A stretch of DNA of 64,000 bases from Bacteroidales bacterium (GTDB lineage: Bacteria > Bacteroidota > Bacteroidia > Bacteroidales > B18-G4): positions 51,606 through 115,605 of the forward strand of contig JAGYLD010000001.1 in NCBI GenBank assembly GCA_018401355.1. The letters run 5' to 3'. Positions within the stretch are counted from its first letter, which is position 1; every line of letters begins with the position of its first letter. The notes under the pieces were generated by a model. The model ran no database searches. It was not told the origin of the DNA and worked only from the letters and a program-made list of their open reading frames with translations. This document shows, in pieces, positions 52,305-62,543 of the stretch. The position numbers and the translations under genes are program-made.

Positions 52305-53086
52305 ACGTCAAAATATTTATCAGGATGGACTGGCGTAACAAATTTGCTGGCTTTCAATTTCTTCCTGGTGTAAATGGCACATAAAGTGTTGGAAATGAAG
52401 TACAGGTTCCCGTGGAATTGCTTAGGTGTACCATCAAGTATACCAGCCATCACTTCATATCTTATGGTCTCGGGGTTTCTGGCATAATCATGCCAGACAA
52501 CCACACTATTTTCGTGGGTAAGGTATGTAAATACTTTATTGCTGTCATTTTTAACCATATCATAGTGATGGTCCCCATCGATAAATATCAGGTCGAATTT
52601 CTTATTCAGGCTCCGGTAGTCATAATCCACCGAATTTCCGCGGAGATGAACAATATTATCGAACTGTTTTGACAATACCCCATACTGATTGATATAATCT
52701 TCAGAATAGCCTGCATCTCTTATTTCCAGCTGGGACAAATTCAATGTAAAACATTCATTAGCGCAAGCCGCAACATTGGCAACACTCTCTCCCCGCCAGG
52801 TACCAATTTCAAAATAACTGCAATTCTCAAAATTCCTGGCCAGGCCCCTGAGCAGTGTTAAATCAGTCAGCAAGGAACCTCCATCCAGAAATGAATAGGG
52901 AGATATCAACTCATCAACATTGCCCAACAAATCAACAATATCAACCACCGGAAAACCATTATCCAAATGGTAATGCTTCTCAACATATTTTTTCCATTCA
53001 CTGGTATCATTCAAAACATTATTCAGCAACCAGGGTTTACGAACAATGAGTGTAAGAGCTTTGGTTAGTTTTTGGAACTTATTCAT
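52274..53086 (-). CDS. Class I SAM-dependent methyltransferase
   Basis: 270 residues. Motif I FEIGTWRGESVANVAA, motif II around RGNSVDYDY, and FDLIFIDGDHHYDMVKND with VVVWHDY (methyltransf_24/CmcI-like type). Located within the glycan group, so it may methylate a sugar or lipid-linked precursor; the target is not known. It is read convergently to the flippase and lies 27 bp downstream of the GT-C-like gene on the same strand. Confidence 0.85.
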   Translation of the reverse strand: MNKFQKLTKALTLIVRKPWLLNNVLNDTSEWKKYVEKHYHLDNGFPVVDIVDLLGNVDELISPYSFLDGGSLLTDLTLLRGLARNFENCSYFEIGTWRGESVANVAACANECFTLNLSQLEIRDAGYSEDYINQYGVLSKQFDNIVHLRGNSVDYDYRSLNKKFDLIFIDGDHHYDMVKNDSNKVFTYLTHENSVVVWHDYARNPETIRYEVMAGILDGTPKQFHGNLYFISNTLCAIYTRKKLKASKFVTPVHPDKYFDVHLRSMPLDF

Positions 53087-53112
53087 ATTTCAACTTTCAT
53101 TCGGCAGGCAAT

Positions 53113-54621
53113 TTACCGATTTTTCCTGTACAAAATAAAGCCTTCATTTTCCCAATCCTTCAAAAACAGATCATTTTTGTTTCGGATATATTCTCTTATC
53201 GCCTTGTCTGAATATTTTTTATGGACGAGCAAATAGTCAACACCAATTATTTCAAAACGTTCGTGCATGGAAGAAATATCCTGGGTTTTGTAATTTGCTA
53301 TACTCTGCCTGTCCGCATATAAAGCAAGTACCCGTGGTTTAAAAAACGCAAATACTGAATTCTCCGTCGTGTTGCTTTTTATATAATTAAAACATTCAAT
53401 CGAGGCAGGTTCCTGAGGTCCAGGTATGACGTGGTCGCAAGAAAGGAAAACCTTCCTGACATTGTAATTGTAGATCAGGACAAGCAGAATCCCAAAAAGC
53501 AAATATTTATACTTTCTGTACTTATACGAAAGCTTAAACTCCAGCTGAAAATTTTGCATGCCATGAATAAAGAAATACAAAAGCAAAGGTAATACAGGCA
53601 GCAAAAACCTGAATCCCGAATGCCGGTATGGATAGATCAATAAGATTCCTATATAAGTTATAAAAAGGATTTCCACAAAGGAGACCTTTCGAAGCATCCT
53701 GTTAATAAATCCAAGAAAAATAAATACAACAGCAAAGGAGCGCAATAACAACGAAGCAAAACGCCATTGCCCGTTTTGTGGATTAAAGAAATGCTCTATC
53801 ACACCAATATAATATGCAAGATTTTCCAGGATGGTAACACCTAGTGGTTCATTACCCCAGATATTTGTGTATGCGCTGTCCTCAACAGTAGCAATCTTAA
53901 ATATCAAATGATTAAGGAGAAAATAAACACAATAAGATATAGCTGCAAGGACAATTCCTTTTAACAAATAGAAGAACCTTCGTGACAATTTATTTTCCCT
54001 CAATTTGAATATAAGGAAAGCCATCCAAACCACGAAAGCAACAGGAAATGCCCATCCGATGGCACGAATAGAGATTAAAAAACCTGATAGCATTCCCATG
54101 GCAACAATCATTTTCCAGGAAATCAACTCTGACCGGCCAGTCAAAATCACCAGAAAAATCAGCAAAGCACCGAAAGGGATGTCTGACATGACCTCCATTT
54201 TGAACATGATCATCCACGGATTATAGGCCATTAATATAATGAGAAAGAAAATGATCAGATTTGAAAAATAATTTCTAAAAAACCACAATGATACTATCAA
54301 AAACACAATCAGAAAAAAAGACATAAAGGTTATAAGTACATGTATGTCCTGTCCGAATATAGCCATTACCGGCACGAGGAGCAAAGGAAAGCCAACCGGA
54401 TATGAAGGTGGCCCCAGTACCGGATTATCAGGATTATAAATATAATTGGTCTCAGAGACCGGATCTCCATTCAGGATATTCCTGGCTTCCATGATATACA
54501 TAGCAAAATCCCCTCCCCAATCGTGGCTATCCGTTACATTCAGGAATAGCAGAGGAAGGAACAAGAGGATCATCAGCATTAAAAATCCATACCGGTGCAG
54601 AACATTGAAAGATTGTTTCAT
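53113..54621 (-). CDS. GT-C type integral membrane glycosyltransferase (ArnT/PMT-like)
   Basis: 502 residues with 10-12 transmembrane helices. The first loop after helix 1 carries HDWGGDFAMYIMEARNILNG, the acidic DxD-like loop of GT-C enzymes, and NPVLGPPSYPVGFPLLLVP is the second conserved loop. The C-terminal ~100 residues are soluble (FEIIGVDYLLVHKKYSDKAI). It probably transfers a sugar from polyprenyl-phosphate on the periplasmic side. It is adjacent to the small membrane protein at 54627. Confidence 0.85.
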   Translation of the reverse strand: MKQSFNVLHRYGFLMLMILLFLPLLFLNVTDSHDWGGDFAMYIMEARNILNGDPVSETNYIYNPDNPVLGPPSYPVGFPLLLVPVMAIFGQDIHVLITFMSFFLIVFLIVSLWFFRNYFSNLIIFFLIILMAYNPWMIMFKMEVMSDIPFGALLIFLVILTGRSELISWKMIVAMGMLSGFLISIRAIGWAFPVAFVVWMAFLIFKLRENKLSRRFFYLLKGIVLAAISYCVYFLLNHLIFKIATVEDSAYTNIWGNEPLGVTILENLAYYIGVIEHFFNPQNGQWRFASLLLRSFAVVFIFLGFINRMLRKVSFVEILFITYIGILLIYPYRHSGFRFLLPVLPLLLYFFIHGMQNFQLEFKLSYKYRKYKYLLFGILLVLIYNYNVRKVFLSCDHVIPGPQEPASIECFNYIKSNTTENSVFAFFKPRVLALYADRQSIANYKTQDISSMHERFEIIGVDYLLVHKKYSDKAIREYIRNKNDLFLKDWENEGFILYRKNR

Positions 54622-54626
54622 AAATA

Positions 54627-55010
54627 TTAATCCTTATCGGATGGATTATCAGATGGACGAATCATGGAATAAATACTAAGTCCCCGGTTCTTATACCCCC
54701 CCCAGAACATTAAAAATCCCGGAACAATCAATAATAGTGGAAGAAATAAATATTCCTGGTTCGCAAAGATCAGATAACCGGTTAAACCTATTCCTTCCAG
54801 CATAATGATGGCACCGGAGCACATGAAGCAACGCCAGGGGAGCATCAGATTGATAAAAAGCAAAACCATTACCACAGCAAGCAGACCCATTCCAGCAAGA
54901 TTTGCTTCATGGGACTGCATATCGGATAAGAAATTTGATGAGACATAACCAACAACAAATCCCATGGTTGCCAACGAAATAATATACGAAACAATAACAG
55001 TGATCTTCAT
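54627..55010 (-). CDS. Small membrane protein of unknown function
   Basis: 127 residues with four predicted transmembrane helices (3-28, ~38-57, ~65-85, ~88-105). A Cys-x-x-Cys appears in PWRCFMCSGA, between helices 2 and 3. No family recognised. It is 5 bp upstream of the GT-C gene on the same strand, so it is likely cotranscribed and may assist the glycosyl transfer. This is inference. Confidence 0.65.
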   Translation of the reverse strand: MKITVIVSYIISLATMGFVVGYVSSNFLSDMQSHEANLAGMGLLAVVMVLLFINLMLPWRCFMCSGAIIMLEGIGLTGYLIFANQEYLFLPLLLIVPGFLMFWGGYKNRGLSIYSMIRPSDNPSDKD

Positions 55011-55105
55011 TTTTAGTAAAAGTTTATTAAACAGACTTAAATATCAATTCCTTACCAAATATAAGATTAATGAATAAAAATTGGAAGACTTCATTCCAAA
55101 ACAAT

Positions 55106-55636
55106 TTATTTATTTTTTCTCAATAAGGATGGGAACATCATAGGAACTTCCTTCTTATATTTTTCATATTCCTCTCCAAAAGCTTTGGTCAGCACCTTTT
55201 CTTCATAACGCGAGATCAGGCAATAAAAAATCACGATAAATATCCATAATACGAATGAAACGAGCGACAAGGTAAATAGTGTAAGTCCGAGGTACAGCAA
55301 CATGGCGCCAAGATATATCGGGTGTCTGACAACTTCAAATACTCCTTTTCTGACCAATTCTGGTTTCTCTCGCACCTCGCCAAAGATTATCCTCAATCCG
55401 CGACGGGCAAAGACCCATGCAACAGATAGTATCAGTAAAGCAATTATAGTCCGGAAGTAAACAGGAATGTAATCCTGAAGAAAAGTTGAATATTTTAAAA
55501 AAAATGAATCCCCAATCCAGATTATTAAAAACAATATCAAAAAAACTATCTGACCGCCATCACCCCATCTATGTTCTCCAATTAAATCGGTCCGTCCATG
55601 ATGCCTTTTCAGGTTCTTTTCATGTTTTTTATTCAT
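55106..55636 (-). CDS. Isoprenylcysteine carboxyl methyltransferase-like membrane protein
   Basis: 176 residues with four or five helices. The C-terminal motif VRHPIYLGAMLLYLGL and RYEEKVLTKAFGEEYEKYKKEVP is the signature of the ICMT/PEMT/NnrU-type membrane methyltransferases (RHPxY and the ExxLxxxFGxxYxxY segment bind SAM). Bacterial substrates are mostly unknown and do not involve prenylated proteins. It diverges from parE with 170 bp between starts. Confidence 0.85.
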   Translation of the reverse strand: MNKKHEKNLKRHHGRTDLIGEHRWGDGGQIVFLILFLIIWIGDSFFLKYSTFLQDYIPVYFRTIIALLILSVAWVFARRGLRIIFGEVREKPELVRKGVFEVVRHPIYLGAMLLYLGLTLFTLSLVSFVLWIFIVIFYCLISRYEEKVLTKAFGEEYEKYKKEVPMMFPSLLRKNK

Positions 55637-55806
55637 TTTACCAGGGTTAAAAGGTTGATAATTAGTTACAAATATATGAACTCCAACAATATCTGAAAGT
55701 TAAAATTCTATTATTTTATTTTTAAAAGATTTCAACACCCCACTATTGATAAGTTTTTCCGGCCATACAATATTAAATATGCCTGAATGGTTATTTTTGT
55801 TGAATC

Positions 55807-57675
55807 ATGGGAGAAATGTCAGAAAAATACACTGAAGACAGTATACGCTCGCTTGACTGGAAAGAACACATCCGTTTAAGGCCGGGGATGTACATTGGTA
55901 AACTTGGGGATGGTGCTTCACAAGATGATGGTATTTACATCCTCATCAAAGAGATCATTGATAATGCCATCGATGAATATGTGATGGGCCATGGTAAAAT
56001 CATTGAGGTAAGTATTGAGGACAAAACTGTCACCATCAGGGATTACGGTCGGGGAATGCCTTTGGGCAAGGTCATCGACTGTGTCTCAAAGATCAACACC
56101 GGTGCCAAGTATGATTCCAAGGTATTCAAAAAGGCGGTTGGACTTAACGGTGTTGGATCAAAAGCAGTCAACGCCATGTCTTCTTTCTTCAGGGTTCAAT
56201 CTGTCAGAGAGGGTAAAACAAAAGTTGTTGAATATCAAAGGGGAGAACTTGTTACTGACGAACCTATCCGGGAAGAAACAGTGTTAAAACAAGGAACCAT
56301 TATCACCTTCACCCCGGACAAAGAGCTTTTTGGACATATTCATTTCATCGATGAATATGTTGAAAAGCAACTCTGGAACTATGTTTTTCTTAATCAGGGG
56401 CTGACCATTATCTTCAATGGAGAGAAACTATACGCCAAAAATGGCTTACTGGACCTGCTTGAACGAAACATTAACGGGAACGGGCCATTATTATACCCCA
56501 TCATTCATATCAAAGAAAGAGACTTTGAATGTGCTTTCTCCCATAGCTCAAAGCAATACGGCGAGGAATATTATTCTTTTGTGAACGGACAGTTTACACC
56601 ACAAGGTGGTACACACCTCGTGGTTTTCCGGGAATCCATTGTCAGGGCTGTCAGGGAATTTTACAACAAGGACTTTGACACCAGCGATATCCGCGCTTCT
56701 ATCCTGGCGGCCATAAGCCTTAAAGTACAGGAACCTGTTTTTGAGTCCCAGACAAAAACAAAACTTGGATCACAGCTCATGGAGCCTGATGGGTTGAGCA
56801 TACGTAATTACATCAATGATATTATCAAAAGGCACCTCGACAATTTCCTGCATCAAAACCAGGAAACCGCTGAGGCGCTACACCGGAAGATTCTCCAATC
56901 CGAAAAGGAAAGAAAAGAGCTGGCAGGCATCAAGAAACTGGCAAGGGACAGTGTGAAAAAAGCCAGCCTTCACAACAAAAAACTCAGGGATTGCAGGGTA
57001 CACCTGAACACCAACCATGAACGCAAACTTGAAACTACGCTGTTTATTACTGAAGGGGATTCTGCTTCCGGCTCCATCACCAAAGCCAGGGACGCACAAA
57101 CACAGGCTGTCTTCAGTCTGAAAGGGAAACCATTGAACTGTTTTGGATTGAGCAAAAAAATAGTTTATCAAAATGAAGAGTTCAACCTGCTACAATCTGC
57201 AATGAACATCGATGAGGACATGGAAAACCTCCGTTACAACAACATCGTGATCGCAACAGATGCAGATGTGGATGGCATGCATATCAGGCTTTTACTGCTC
57301 ACCTTCTTCCTTCAATTCTATCCCGATCTTGTCAAGACCGGGCATCTTTATATTCTACAGACACCCTTATTCAGGGTCAGAAATAAAAAGGAAACCATCT
57401 ATTGCTATTCAGAAGAAGAACGCATCAAGGCAATACAAAAGTTGGGTAAGAATCCTGAGATAACACGTTTCAAAGGCCTGGGAGAAATTTCACCGGATGA
57501 GTTCAGGAATTTCATCGGCTCCTCCATCCGTCTTGATCCCGTGCTGTTGAAAAGAGAAATGCAGATCCAGGAGATCCTTTCATTTTACATGGGGAAAAAC
57601 ACACCCGACAGGCAGAATTTTATCATTGAGAACCTGAGGGTTGAGGAAGATATTGCAGAAGGAAAAGTAGCCTAA
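55807..57675 (+). CDS. parE: DNA topoisomerase IV subunit B
   Basis: 622 residues. GHKL ATPase domain: [36 protein letters not shown], and the transducer Lys in [21 protein letters not shown] and DADVDGMHI. The C-terminal [15 protein letters not shown] is present. Lengths and ends fit ParE better than GyrB. ParE normally pairs with ParC and the two genes are often adjacent; here the next gene is on the opposite strand, so parC must be elsewhere. It removes catenanes after replication. Confidence 0.9.
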   Translation: MGEMSEKYTEDSIRSLDWKEHIRLRPGMYIGKLGDGASQDDGIYILIKEIIDNAIDEYVMGHGKIIEVSIEDKTVTIRDYGRGMPLGKVIDCVSKINTGAKYDSKVFKKAVGLNGVGSKAVNAMSSFFRVQSVREGKTKVVEYQRGELVTDEPIREETVLKQGTIITFTPDKELFGHIHFIDEYVEKQLWNYVFLNQGLTIIFNGEKLYAKNGLLDLLERNINGNGPLLYPIIHIKERDFECAFSHSSKQYGEEYYSFVNGQFTPQGGTHLVVFRESIVRAVREFYNKDFDTSDIRASILAAISLKVQEPVFESQTKTKLGSQLMEPDGLSIRNYINDIIKRHLDNFLHQNQETAEALHRKILQSEKERKELAGIKKLARDSVKKASLHNKKLRDCRVHLNTNHERKLETTLFITEGDSASGSITKARDAQTQAVFSLKGKPLNCFGLSKKIVYQNEEFNLLQSAMNIDEDMENLRYNNIVIATDADVDGMHIRLLLLTFFLQFYPDLVKTGHLYILQTPLFRVRNKKETIYCYSEEERIKAIQKLGKNPEITRFKGLGEISPDEFRNFIGSSIRLDPVLLKREMQIQEILSFYMGKNTPDRQNFIIENLRVEEDIAEGKVA

Positions 57676-57686
57676 AAGATCCAAGA

Positions 57687-59195
57687 TTACCTGATTTCCC
57701 TGAATGCTCTTGTCAAAAATTCCGTTATTTCTCCGGCAAGCATTGCTTCCTCTGTCAATCTGGAAGCAGCATAGTCTCCTGCCAATCCATGCATATATAC
57801 TCCCATAATAGCTGATTCTTTTGGGGAGTATCCCTGTGCAAGAAAACCCAGGATAATACCGGTCAACACATCACCAGATCCACCTGTTGCCATTCCCGGA
57901 TTTCCTGTTGAATTAAAATAGCATGTGCCATCCGGACAACAGGTACTCGTATGCGCCCCTTTTACCACAACATATATATTGTGTTTTATTGCGAACTCCC
58001 TTTGAAGGTCGATGCGATCAAAACAATTCCCACTTTTACCTGCTATGCGTTCAAATTCTTTGGGATGTGGGGTAAGGATGCTCAATGGGGGCAAAAATGA
58101 GATCCAGGTCTTGTTTTCTCCCAGGATGTTGAGGGCATCGGCATCAAGGACAAGAGGAATACTGCTGTTTTGGATCAGCATCTTAAGTGCATTCTGTGTT
58201 TCCTTTTCAGTACCAATTCCGGGACCAACGCCAATGGCTGTATAATTATCAAGGACAGGATGTGCTGATATCATGCTTTCATTCTTATCCAGGCTTACCA
58301 TGGCTTCAGGAAATGCAGTCTGCATAATATTATACCCACAGGAAGGGATATGGGCCGTCACCAACCCTGCCCCCGACCTCAGACATGCCCTGGCTGCCAG
58401 AACAGCAGCGCCCATCTTTCCATAACTCCCAGATATAAGCAATGCGTGTCCATAAGTCCCTTTATGTGAAAATCTGGGACGTTTCTTAACAGCTTTTTTG
58501 ATGTCAACATCCTCAACATAATGATTCTTCACCTCCACCTGTTCAATATATTCAGGATGCAATCCGATGGGCAATACTGTCCAATCGCCGACAAAAACTT
58601 CATTTTCAGGAAAAAGAAATGCATACTTTGGGAATTGGAATGAAAGTGTATAATCTGCCTTAACAATGGCATCAGATTGTTGCATACTGCAGGCATCACT
58701 GAATAAACCGGAGGGTATATCTATGGCGACAACAATGCCCGGAGACCTGTTAATATGCCGGATCGCACTTGCAGCCAAGCCTTCTGCCGGCCTGGACAGG
58801 CCAGAGCCAAAAATAGCATCTACTATAATATCCGAAGATTCTAGATCAGGCATTTCTTCCGCTGAGCGAATATCATACACCCGAATATCAGAAACCAACT
58901 CAAGACGGTCATAATTGGTCTGAAAATCAGGAGAAACTTTTTTGGTAAAACGCACAACATAGATTTCAACAGGAGCATTTTGCCTGGCGAGAAGCCGTCC
59001 GCAAACCAATCCATCACCACCATTATTTCCGGGCCCGCAGAAGATCTTCACCCGCTGGCCCCTTTTCAATTTTTTATAAATCCATTTATAACATTCCCTG
59101 GCAGCCCTCTCCATCAATTCAGTGGAGTCAACTGGCTCATGCTTGATGGTGTATGCATCGGCTTCGCGAACTTTTTCAACAGGAAGAATCTTCAT
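57687..59195 (-). CDS. nnr: Bifunctional NAD(P)HX epimerase / ADP-dependent dehydratase
   Basis: 502 residues from ATG 59193-59195 (MKILPVEKVREADAYTIKHE); the longer reading from 59228 has no family match. N-terminal YjeF_N epimerase (GPGNNGGDGLVCGRLLA, DAIFGSGLSRP) to ~215, then a ribokinase-like dehydratase domain: HKGTYGHALLISGSYGKMGA, GVGPGIGTE, LTPHPKEF, and the ATP/Mg motif GGSGDVLTGIILG. It repairs hydrated NADH and NADPH. Typical for the family in length and order. Confidence 0.95.
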   Translation of the reverse strand: MKILPVEKVREADAYTIKHEPVDSTELMERAARECYKWIYKKLKRGQRVKIFCGPGNNGGDGLVCGRLLARQNAPVEIYVVRFTKKVSPDFQTNYDRLELVSDIRVYDIRSAEEMPDLESSDIIVDAIFGSGLSRPAEGLAASAIRHINRSPGIVVAIDIPSGLFSDACSMQQSDAIVKADYTLSFQFPKYAFLFPENEVFVGDWTVLPIGLHPEYIEQVEVKNHYVEDVDIKKAVKKRPRFSHKGTYGHALLISGSYGKMGAAVLAARACLRSGAGLVTAHIPSCGYNIMQTAFPEAMVSLDKNESMISAHPVLDNYTAIGVGPGIGTEKETQNALKMLIQNSSIPLVLDADALNILGENKTWISFLPPLSILTPHPKEFERIAGKSGNCFDRIDLQREFAIKHNIYVVVKGAHTSTCCPDGTCYFNSTGNPGMATGGSGDVLTGIILGFLAQGYSPKESAIMGVYMHGLAGDYAASRLTEEAMLAGEITEFLTRAFREIR

Positions 59196-59241
59196 AGGAT
59201 AATGTATCTTTCTTTCAAAGATAATCAATATGATCGAAGAT

Positions 59242-61656
59242 TTAAAAGGTTGCTTTTAGTGTTAAGATAAAATTCCTCCCCGGAGCAACAATTCCTGAGC
59301 TATATGGACGATATCGCTGGTCGGTCAGGTTTTCTATCCCTGTAAAAATGGAAAAGCTTTCATTCACCTGGTAACCTGCTTTCAGATTCAGGGTGTACCA
59401 GGAAGGTGAATAAGGATTGCCATTTATATCAGTGGCATAGATGTATTCTTTTCCCCTTTCTTCTATAGGAAGATCCTCATAACTCACCTGACCATTGTAA
59501 ATGGCATAAAAGTCCATGGTCAGTTTACTGTATGTGTACGTGAAGTGCGTAATACCAAACCAAGGTGCTGCATGCCGCATCGGGCTTGTTGTTCCATCAT
59601 CAAGCTCTTCATCTCCTTTTTGATAGCTAAACTGCGAAGAGATACCAATTCCAGCCGGAAGGCTGAGTTCCATCCCAGCCTGGATCCCGTAAACAGTTGC
59701 CTGCGCAGCATTCTGTATTGCCTGAACCCTGCTCATTTCTCCATCATACATGATACTGTCAAGACCATTCAGGGTGAAATCCCTTCGTACCATCGCATTA
59801 TCAAGCAACGTATAATATCCCGTAACATCAATTTTTAGAAAGTCATCAAAAACCTTTGAAATGCCCAACTCCATGTTCCATGCATATTCTGCTTTCAGGT
59901 AAGGATTGGGTACAACAACCGCCCCAGGCTCTGAATCAAAAACTTTGCCTAAATCATCAATATTGGGAGCCCGGAAACCTGAGGAAGCATTCGCAATGAT
60001 AACCCAGTCTTTCGCAGGGTAATATATTATTCCGAGGTTGCCCGTCAGTGCCCCATCATTGATATCCACTTCAGAAAAGGGCAATGGATAAAATTGCAGA
60101 TTGTCAGAGAAATCAGCTTTCAACATAAACTGATTATAACGGAGGCCGGCTTGCACCAGAAATTGTTCGTTGAATCTGTATTTATAGCTCAGGTAGGCTG
60201 CATAGGACGACCAGGTGGATTGTGGATACCGGGATGGCCCAATGCTTTTTATCCCTGTGATAATGTCTTCATCAATACCCGTTGAATTGACGTCATTCAT
60301 TACGGCCTCAATACCATAGTAAAATGCATGCTTTCCCACCACTGTCTTGCTAAAATCAAGGTTTGCCGAATAAGCATAGACTTCCTCCAGCCTGTTATAC
60401 CTTGTATCTTTCTGAAAATCCCGGTCTATCCTGCTTTCTTCGAAATATTGCTGGGCGATTCGAATGGTCATTTGATCATAAATTTTGTTATAAGCATTAT
60501 TGATCGCTGTCATGTTGTTCATCATCCATACCTGAGGACCATAATACCACTCAGCACTACGGGGCAATTCCTTCTTTGCCCTGATCAACCTGTCGTAACG
60601 GGGATAATTTGTTGTGGCAGAATAATGAAATCCATATATAAACTCCCAGTTTTCATTGGGTTTGTATGCAAGTTTTTGCATAAGGTTGGCCTGAGAATAT
60701 CCAGTTGGCTTCTGTAACTCCGGATCGTTATTCTGAACAACAACATCCATGCTGTCCTGCCTCTGCACAAACCAGGGTCTGAGGTACTCATTGGGCCCAT
60801 ATGTACCCATGCGCAGATCACCAAAACGGCTGTGGGAAAAACTGCTGACCGAAGCCCATTTTTTCCAACCTACTTTAATATCAAAATGTCCAGTCATCTC
60901 ATTGTTGGCAGAAGAATACCTGGCCAGAGCATGTCCGGATACCAGGGGCTTATCTGTCAAAGAATACTCCGGAGCCAGGGTCTTAAACGACATAACCCCG
61001 CCAATGGCATCGCTCCCATAGATCAAAGAGGCCGGACCGAAAATCACCTCAGCATTTTCCATGGCAAAGGGATCGAGGGAAATGACGTTTTGCAGGTTCC
61101 CGCTCCGGAAAATAGCTGTATTCATGCGAACACCATCTACAGTATAAAGCAGCCTGTTGGTAGCAAAGCCGCGTATCATCGGACTTCCTCCCCCCTGCTG
61201 GCTCTTCTGGATGAATACTTCTCCGGAACCACCCAGGAGATCTGCTGCCGTCTGAGGGTTTTGCAAAGCGATCTCCCTGGCTGAGATACTCAGGATCTTT
61301 GCAGGAACTTCCCGCTCATCCTGGTCGGTACGCGTAGCGGAAACAATAAACTGATCCAGGGAAATGACCGTCGGTTTCAGGATAAGAAGAAACTGAACCT
61401 TTTTAAGATCATCATAGCTTTTTGTCTCAGATTTGTAGCCAATGAGCCTGATATCAATACTCTTAGACCCTTTTAACCGGGATATATCCGCCTGCCCTTT
61501 CGCATTTGTCACCGTATAATAACGCGGTTTATCGCTCGACAATGTGACCGTTTCCAAAGGAGCTCCGGATTCGCTGTCGAGAACCGTTATTACCTGAGAA
61601 AAACCGGAGAGAGAAAGGAAAATTAAAGTAATTATCAATAACAAATATTTATTCAT
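59242..61656 (-). CDS. TonB-dependent outer membrane receptor
   Basis: 804 residues from ATG 61654-61656. An in-frame upstream reading adds 32 residues without a signal, whereas MNKYLLLIITLIFLSLSGFSQ is a perfect signal peptide. A carboxypeptidase-regulatory-like domain (~22-105) comes next. Plug domain: TADLLGGSGEVFIQKSQQGGGSPMIRGFATNRLLYTVDGVRMN and GNLQNVISLDPF, as in hemoglobin/heme-type receptors. The 22-stranded barrel ends in a Phe (TLKATF). Substrate not certain; heme, heme-proteins or another bulky ligand are options. The next gene on the same strand encodes a small membrane protein. Confidence 0.92.
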   Translation of the reverse strand: MNKYLLLIITLIFLSLSGFSQVITVLDSESGAPLETVTLSSDKPRYYTVTNAKGQADISRLKGSKSIDIRLIGYKSETKSYDDLKKVQFLLILKPTVISLDQFIVSATRTDQDEREVPAKILSISAREIALQNPQTAADLLGGSGEVFIQKSQQGGGSPMIRGFATNRLLYTVDGVRMNTAIFRSGNLQNVISLDPFAMENAEVIFGPASLIYGSDAIGGVMSFKTLAPEYSLTDKPLVSGHALARYSSANNEMTGHFDIKVGWKKWASVSSFSHSRFGDLRMGTYGPNEYLRPWFVQRQDSMDVVVQNNDPELQKPTGYSQANLMQKLAYKPNENWEFIYGFHYSATTNYPRYDRLIRAKKELPRSAEWYYGPQVWMMNNMTAINNAYNKIYDQMTIRIAQQYFEESRIDRDFQKDTRYNRLEEVYAYSANLDFSKTVVGKHAFYYGIEAVMNDVNSTGIDEDIITGIKSIGPSRYPQSTWSSYAAYLSYKYRFNEQFLVQAGLRYNQFMLKADFSDNLQFYPLPFSEVDINDGALTGNLGIIYYPAKDWVIIANASSGFRAPNIDDLGKVFDSEPGAVVVPNPYLKAEYAWNMELGISKVFDDFLKIDVTGYYTLLDNAMVRRDFTLNGLDSIMYDGEMSRVQAIQNAAQATVYGIQAGMELSLPAGIGISSQFSYQKGDEELDDGTTSPMRHAAPWFGITHFTYTYSKLTMDFYAIYNGQVSYEDLPIEERGKEYIYATDINGNPYSPSWYTLNLKAGYQVNESFSIFTGIENLTDQRYRPYSSGIVAPGRNFILTLKATF

Positions 61657-61682
61657 CTTTTTTGTGGATTCAAGTATTATAT

Positions 61683-61745
61683 TTCGTGTCACGAAGGATG
61701 CACGAATTCGAAGAAAGAATCTGCGGGTAACATCGTGAATTCGTG
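61683..61745. repeat. TTCGTG/CACGAA repeat cluster upstream of the receptor
   Basis: TTCGTG (61683-61688), CACGAA (61690-61695), CACGAA (61701-61706), a partial copy at 61733-61738 and TTCGTG (61740-61745), arranged as inverted repeats; the first two make a perfect 13-bp palindrome around a T. It lies 27 bp before the receptor start. Similar TTCGTG-rich short repeats are scattered in many Bacteroidetes intergenic regions. A role as operator or simply as a dispersed repeat cannot be separated. Confidence 0.5.
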
Positions 61746-61835
61746 AAACCATAAAAAAATTCCTATTGACTACATCACATCAATAGCACCAATGCCCCCA
61801 TCAATTTATGACAGGACAACAGAAAAACAAAAAAC

Positions 61836-62369
61836 TTAACAAAAATATTTCGGAGGAGGGGAAGCAGGGGGCATAGAAACAGAGGTATAAAATGAAATTA
61901 CCTGAGCATTATGAACTAATCTTGCATTAAACAATCCACCCCATTCCAGCAAGCCACACTGTAAAAAATGAACCTTCAAAAAATCCACCAGGCGCTTACT
62001 GCTTTCCTTTTTTTGCGAATCAGAACCCAGCGCCTTTGCAACCAGCTTATCCAGTCTCCGGTTCAGATTGGTTTCTTCATCGTCTGGCCAACACAAATAA
62101 TTTATCGAGTCTTCCAGGATGTCCGTTTCAACAACATCATACATCCTTCCGGTGAATTCAAATTCGTGATCATCTTTCCAGGAAAGCAGGGATGCGGCAT
62201 CCTGCAGACTGAACGACAGAACGACCAGCTTATCCCGGTCCATTCCTGCAAAGAGCATTGCCCTGACCTCCCTCCTGATGATCCCTCTCTCATAATGATA
62301 AGATAAATAAAGGATGCCCAGGGGAAATGTCATAATTATGAGCAACAATATTCCAAAAGTTCTTTTCAA
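61836..62369 (-). CDS. Hypothetical membrane-anchored protein with Pro-rich C-terminus
   Basis: 177 residues. One N-terminal hydrophobic helix (~5-22, FGILLLIIMTFPLGILYLSY) acts as anchor or signal. A mostly helical, charged middle (HDFEFTGRMYDVVE...) includes FLKVHFLQCGLLEWGG. The end VSMPPASPPPKYFC is Pro-rich with a terminal Cys. I do not recognise the family. It is upstream of the TonB-dependent receptor (180 bp) on the same strand and may be its partner, for instance for metal or heme handling, but that is only positional. Confidence 0.65.
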   Translation of the reverse strand: MKRTFGILLLIIMTFPLGILYLSYHYERGIIRREVRAMLFAGMDRDKLVVLSFSLQDAASLLSWKDDHEFEFTGRMYDVVETDILEDSINYLCWPDDEETNLNRRLDKLVAKALGSDSQKKESSKRLVDFLKVHFLQCGLLEWGGLFNARLVHNAQVISFYTSVSMPPASPPPKYFC

Positions 62370-62543
62370 TGGCTTACCAGCTTCTGGCTATATCAAATAA
62401 CGAAATTAGTGAAAATTTTCTTAGCACCTTCTTTTCAGACAAGTATTATGATCCTCTCTATCATTAATAAAAGAGAAACACAAGCATACACTGAAAAAGG
62501 CCTCCATTTGATAATCAAACTTCTTATCTTTGCCAACCCAGTT

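Noticed and set aside
61657-61752. N-terminal extension of the TonB receptor
   Set aside because: The extra 32 residues are basic and precede a perfect signal peptide starting at 61656. They overlap the TTCGTG repeats.
61657-61835. Cobalamin riboswitch before the TonB receptor
   Set aside because: The region is under 180 bp and has no B12-box sequence; the repeats are short TTCGTG units.
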